A stretch of DNA of 30,972 nt, taken from positions 1 to 30,972 of the IMG/VR virus record IMGVR_UViG_3300042691_017924, one strand, 5' to 3'. The notes under the pieces were generated by a model, which saw only the letters and a list, made by a program, of their open reading frames with translations, was not told the origin of the DNA and did no database searches. This DNA is from a virus. Position numbers and translations under genes: made by a program. Positions 29,799 through 30,972 of the stretch are shown piece by piece (position 1 is the stretch's first letter; each line of letters opens with the position of its first letter).

Positions 29799-30545
29799 AT
29801 GAGAATAGTTTGTATTTCTGACACCCATAGTCTCCACAATAAAATAATTCACCCATTTCCCGAGGGTGATGTTTTAATTCATGCGGGTGATTGTACCAAT
29901 GTCGGTAAAGAAAAAGAAATTGAAGAATTTATACAATGGTTTCAAAATATAAAAGGATTTGATACCAAAATTTTTATTGCAGGAAATCACGATTTTGGTT
30001 TTGAAAATTATAACGGTATACGTCATAGTAATGAAGCGCCTTGGTTATATCATCTAATAAATGAAGAGAACTTATCCCAATCTAATGTTGTTTATTTGCA
30101 TGATTCTGAGTTTATAATTGAACATCCCGAATTTTCAAGACCAATTAAATTTTACGGGTCACCATGGCAACCAGAATTTTATAATTGGGCATTTAATTTA
30201 CCAAGAAATGGATGGGAGTTAGAAGTTAAATGGAGTCAAATACCAGATGATACGGATATTTTAATTACCCATGGACCACCTCATGGATGTAGAGATTTCA
30301 TCCAAGATAGATACGGAGGATATAGTGTTGGTTGTGAGTTATTAAGGTTCCGCGTGGAACAATTTAACCCATTAGTAAATGTTTTTGGACATATACATGG
30401 GGCATATGGATCTGCACTAATTAAAGACACTCTATTCGTCAATGCATCCACATGTGATGAAGGTTATAAACCGATAAATAAACCTATTGTAATTGAACTG
30501 AAAGAATATGATGGTGAAATAATTGCCACTCATATTGATGAGTGA
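29799..30545 (+). CDS. Calcineurin-like metallophosphoesterase (MPPED type)
   Basis: A 248-residue phosphoesterase with the whole dimetal set: SDTH (Asp8, His10), HAGDCT (Asp31), AGNHDF (Asn63, His64), ITHGPPHG and FGHIHGAYG. Spacing and the GPPHG motif are close to MPPED1/2-type enzymes, some of which hydrolyse 2',3'-cyclic nucleotides. It could therefore supply an end-healing step for the RNA-repair genes at 15007-17045, but it is not linked to them and this is a guess. No signal peptide, so cytoplasmic. Confidence 0.9.
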   Translation: MRIVCISDTHSLHNKIIHPFPEGDVLIHAGDCTNVGKEKEIEEFIQWFQNIKGFDTKIFIAGNHDFGFENYNGIRHSNEAPWLYHLINEENLSQSNVVYLHDSEFIIEHPEFSRPIKFYGSPWQPEFYNWAFNLPRNGWELEVKWSQIPDDTDILITHGPPHGCRDFIQDRYGGYSVGCELLRFRVEQFNPLVNVFGHIHGAYGSALIKDTLFVNASTCDEGYKPINKPIVIELKEYDGEIIATHIDE

Positions 30546-30562
30546 TTTTTACATATTTAAAG

Positions 30563-30570
30563 ATATTTAT
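30563..30570 (+). promoter_or_regulatory. Late-type box ATATTTAT on the plus strand
   Basis: GATATTTATATATAA, 17 nt before the ATG at 30588; shows the box is not limited to minus-strand genes. Confidence 0.45.
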
Positions 30571-30587
30571 ATATAAAATAATATATT

Positions 30588-30818
30588 ATGGAGAAATTAT
30601 TAGGATTTTTAAAAAATCTATTTTCATCTAAACAACTAGAACAAATTGTGACAGATGTAAAAAAAGTAGAACAAATTGTCGAAGTTGTAAATTCAAATGT
30701 TGAAGTTAAAGAAAAGCCGAAAAAAGTGGTTAAAAAAGTAAAAAAACCAGAGCCGGTAAAAAAATCTACTAAAGTTAAAACTGAGACCCCAACCAAAAAA
30801 ATTAAAAAAACAAAATAA
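30588..30818 (+). CDS. Lys-rich small protein
   Basis: A 76-residue protein. An N-terminal amphipathic part (MEKLLGFLKNLFSSKQLEQI), a short coiled-coil-like stretch (VKKVEQIVEVVNSNV), and a Lys/Pro/Thr-rich basic tail, presumably disordered. It could bind nucleic acid or membrane. Own box upstream and own terminator downstream. No family recognised. Confidence 0.65.
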   Translation: MEKLLGFLKNLFSSKQLEQIVTDVKKVEQIVEVVNSNVEVKEKPKKVVKKVKKPEPVKKSTKVKTETPTKKIKKTK

Positions 30819-30836
30819 AGTTTTAATTAAAAATAT

Positions 30837-30870
30837 AAAAAGGTTAAAATTTTATTTTAACCTTTTTTTT
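30837..30870 (+). terminator. Rho-independent terminator before the tmRNA gene
   Basis: A 13-bp stem AAAAAGGTTAAAA / TTTTAACCTTTTT, 5-nt loop and T run. Confidence 0.9.
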
Positions 30871-30873
30871 ATT

Positions 30874-30881
30874 TAATTTTG
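30874..30881 (+). promoter_or_regulatory. Host-type -7 box TAATTTTG before tmRNA
   Basis: Fits TAnnTTTG, 20 nt before the mature tmRNA 5' end; the leader would be removed by RNase P. Confidence 0.42.
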
Positions 30882-30901
30882 TTATATCTATTTAAAATAT
30901 T

Positions 30902-30972
30902 GGGCCTGCTTGGAATTGACGGGCGTTGATATGGTAAATGGGCACGTAGTCGGATGTCATCTACGACTTTAA
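30902..30972 (+). ncRNA. ssrA: tmRNA 5' part, cut by the window end
   Basis: GGGCCTGCTTGGAATTGACGGG aligns with the conserved tmRNA 5' end (acceptor strand, D-loop mimic and TGGATTCGACGGG-type block). It is followed by the typical first pseudoknot region: GGGCACGTAG, loop TCGGATGTCAT, CTACGACTTTAA, where loop TCGG should pair downstream. tmRNA with SmpB frees stalled ribosomes and tags the peptide; the tag frame and 3' half lie beyond the edge. Confidence 0.85.

Noticed and set aside
1-30972. CRISPR array, insertion sequence, integrase or attachment site
   Set aside because: Tandem repeats are in-frame coding repeats without spacers; no transposase, integrase or flanking direct repeats were seen.

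Overview
The window is about 31 kb of AT-rich DNA that reads as part of a large T4-like contractile-tail phage genome infecting a Bacteroidota host, probably a flavobacterium. The phage call rests on the leftward head-packaging block in T4 gene order: large terminase, portal, a core-position protein, prohead protease, acidic scaffold running off the left edge. The host call rests on promoter boxes of the form TAnnTTTG, near absence of Shine-Dalgarno sites, signal peptides ending in FGQ or KSQ, and SPII lipoproteins.

Layout. 1-12425, minus strand: head and packaging genes, several unrecognised structural-type proteins, a nucleotidyltransferase, a KTSC protein and an Hsp20; one plus-strand gene here encodes ribosomal protein bS21. 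12577-18084, plus strand: an N-domainless ClpC-type ATPase, a candidate small RNA, a small lipoprotein, then an RNA-repair run (polynucleotide kinase, Rnl1-type RNA ligase, cyclic-phosphate-processing receiver-like domain) overlapping a sulfotransferase-like gene. 18167-20565, minus: envelope genes, including a beta-rich exported protein, a two-TM protein and a lipoprotein metzincin with calcium-binding repeats. 20666-22528, plus: glycosyltransferase, tRNA-Arg(CCG), small membrane protein. 22600-22988: tRNA-Leu(UAA), tRNA-Arg(UCU) and a convergent 54-aa holin-like gene. 23132-25733, plus: HExxH membrane protein, small membrane protein, outer-membrane-type barrel, processive GT2 synthase. 25994-27797: YkuK-like RNase H-fold protein, a short basic protein, tRNA-Met(CAU), and a coding-free stretch of about 0.93 kb full of hairpins that ends in a strong terminator. 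27856-30818: radical SAM enzyme, metallophosphoesterase, Lys-rich protein. The right edge holds the 5' part of a tmRNA gene.

How it fits together. One theme is control of RNA and translation: bS21, four tRNAs, tmRNA, RNA repair, an RNase H-fold protein and the large structured RNA. A second is proteostasis: Hsp20 and ClpC from divergent promoters. A third is the cell envelope: two glycosyltransferases, two metalloproteases, barrels and two holin-like proteins. Two promoter classes can be separated by eye. Host-like TAnnTTTG boxes precede bS21, clpC, the tRNAs, the large RNA and tmRNA. A recurring ATATTTAT/GTATTTAT box, often just after a terminator, precedes head, envelope and holin genes and looks like a phage late promoter.

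The most interesting item is the structured RNA at 26864-27797. It lies beside a tRNA gene, shares a 33-nt leader with it, and resembles the GOLLD/ROOL class of giant phage RNAs in size and setting. Function assignments come from motifs read by eye; no database search was run.
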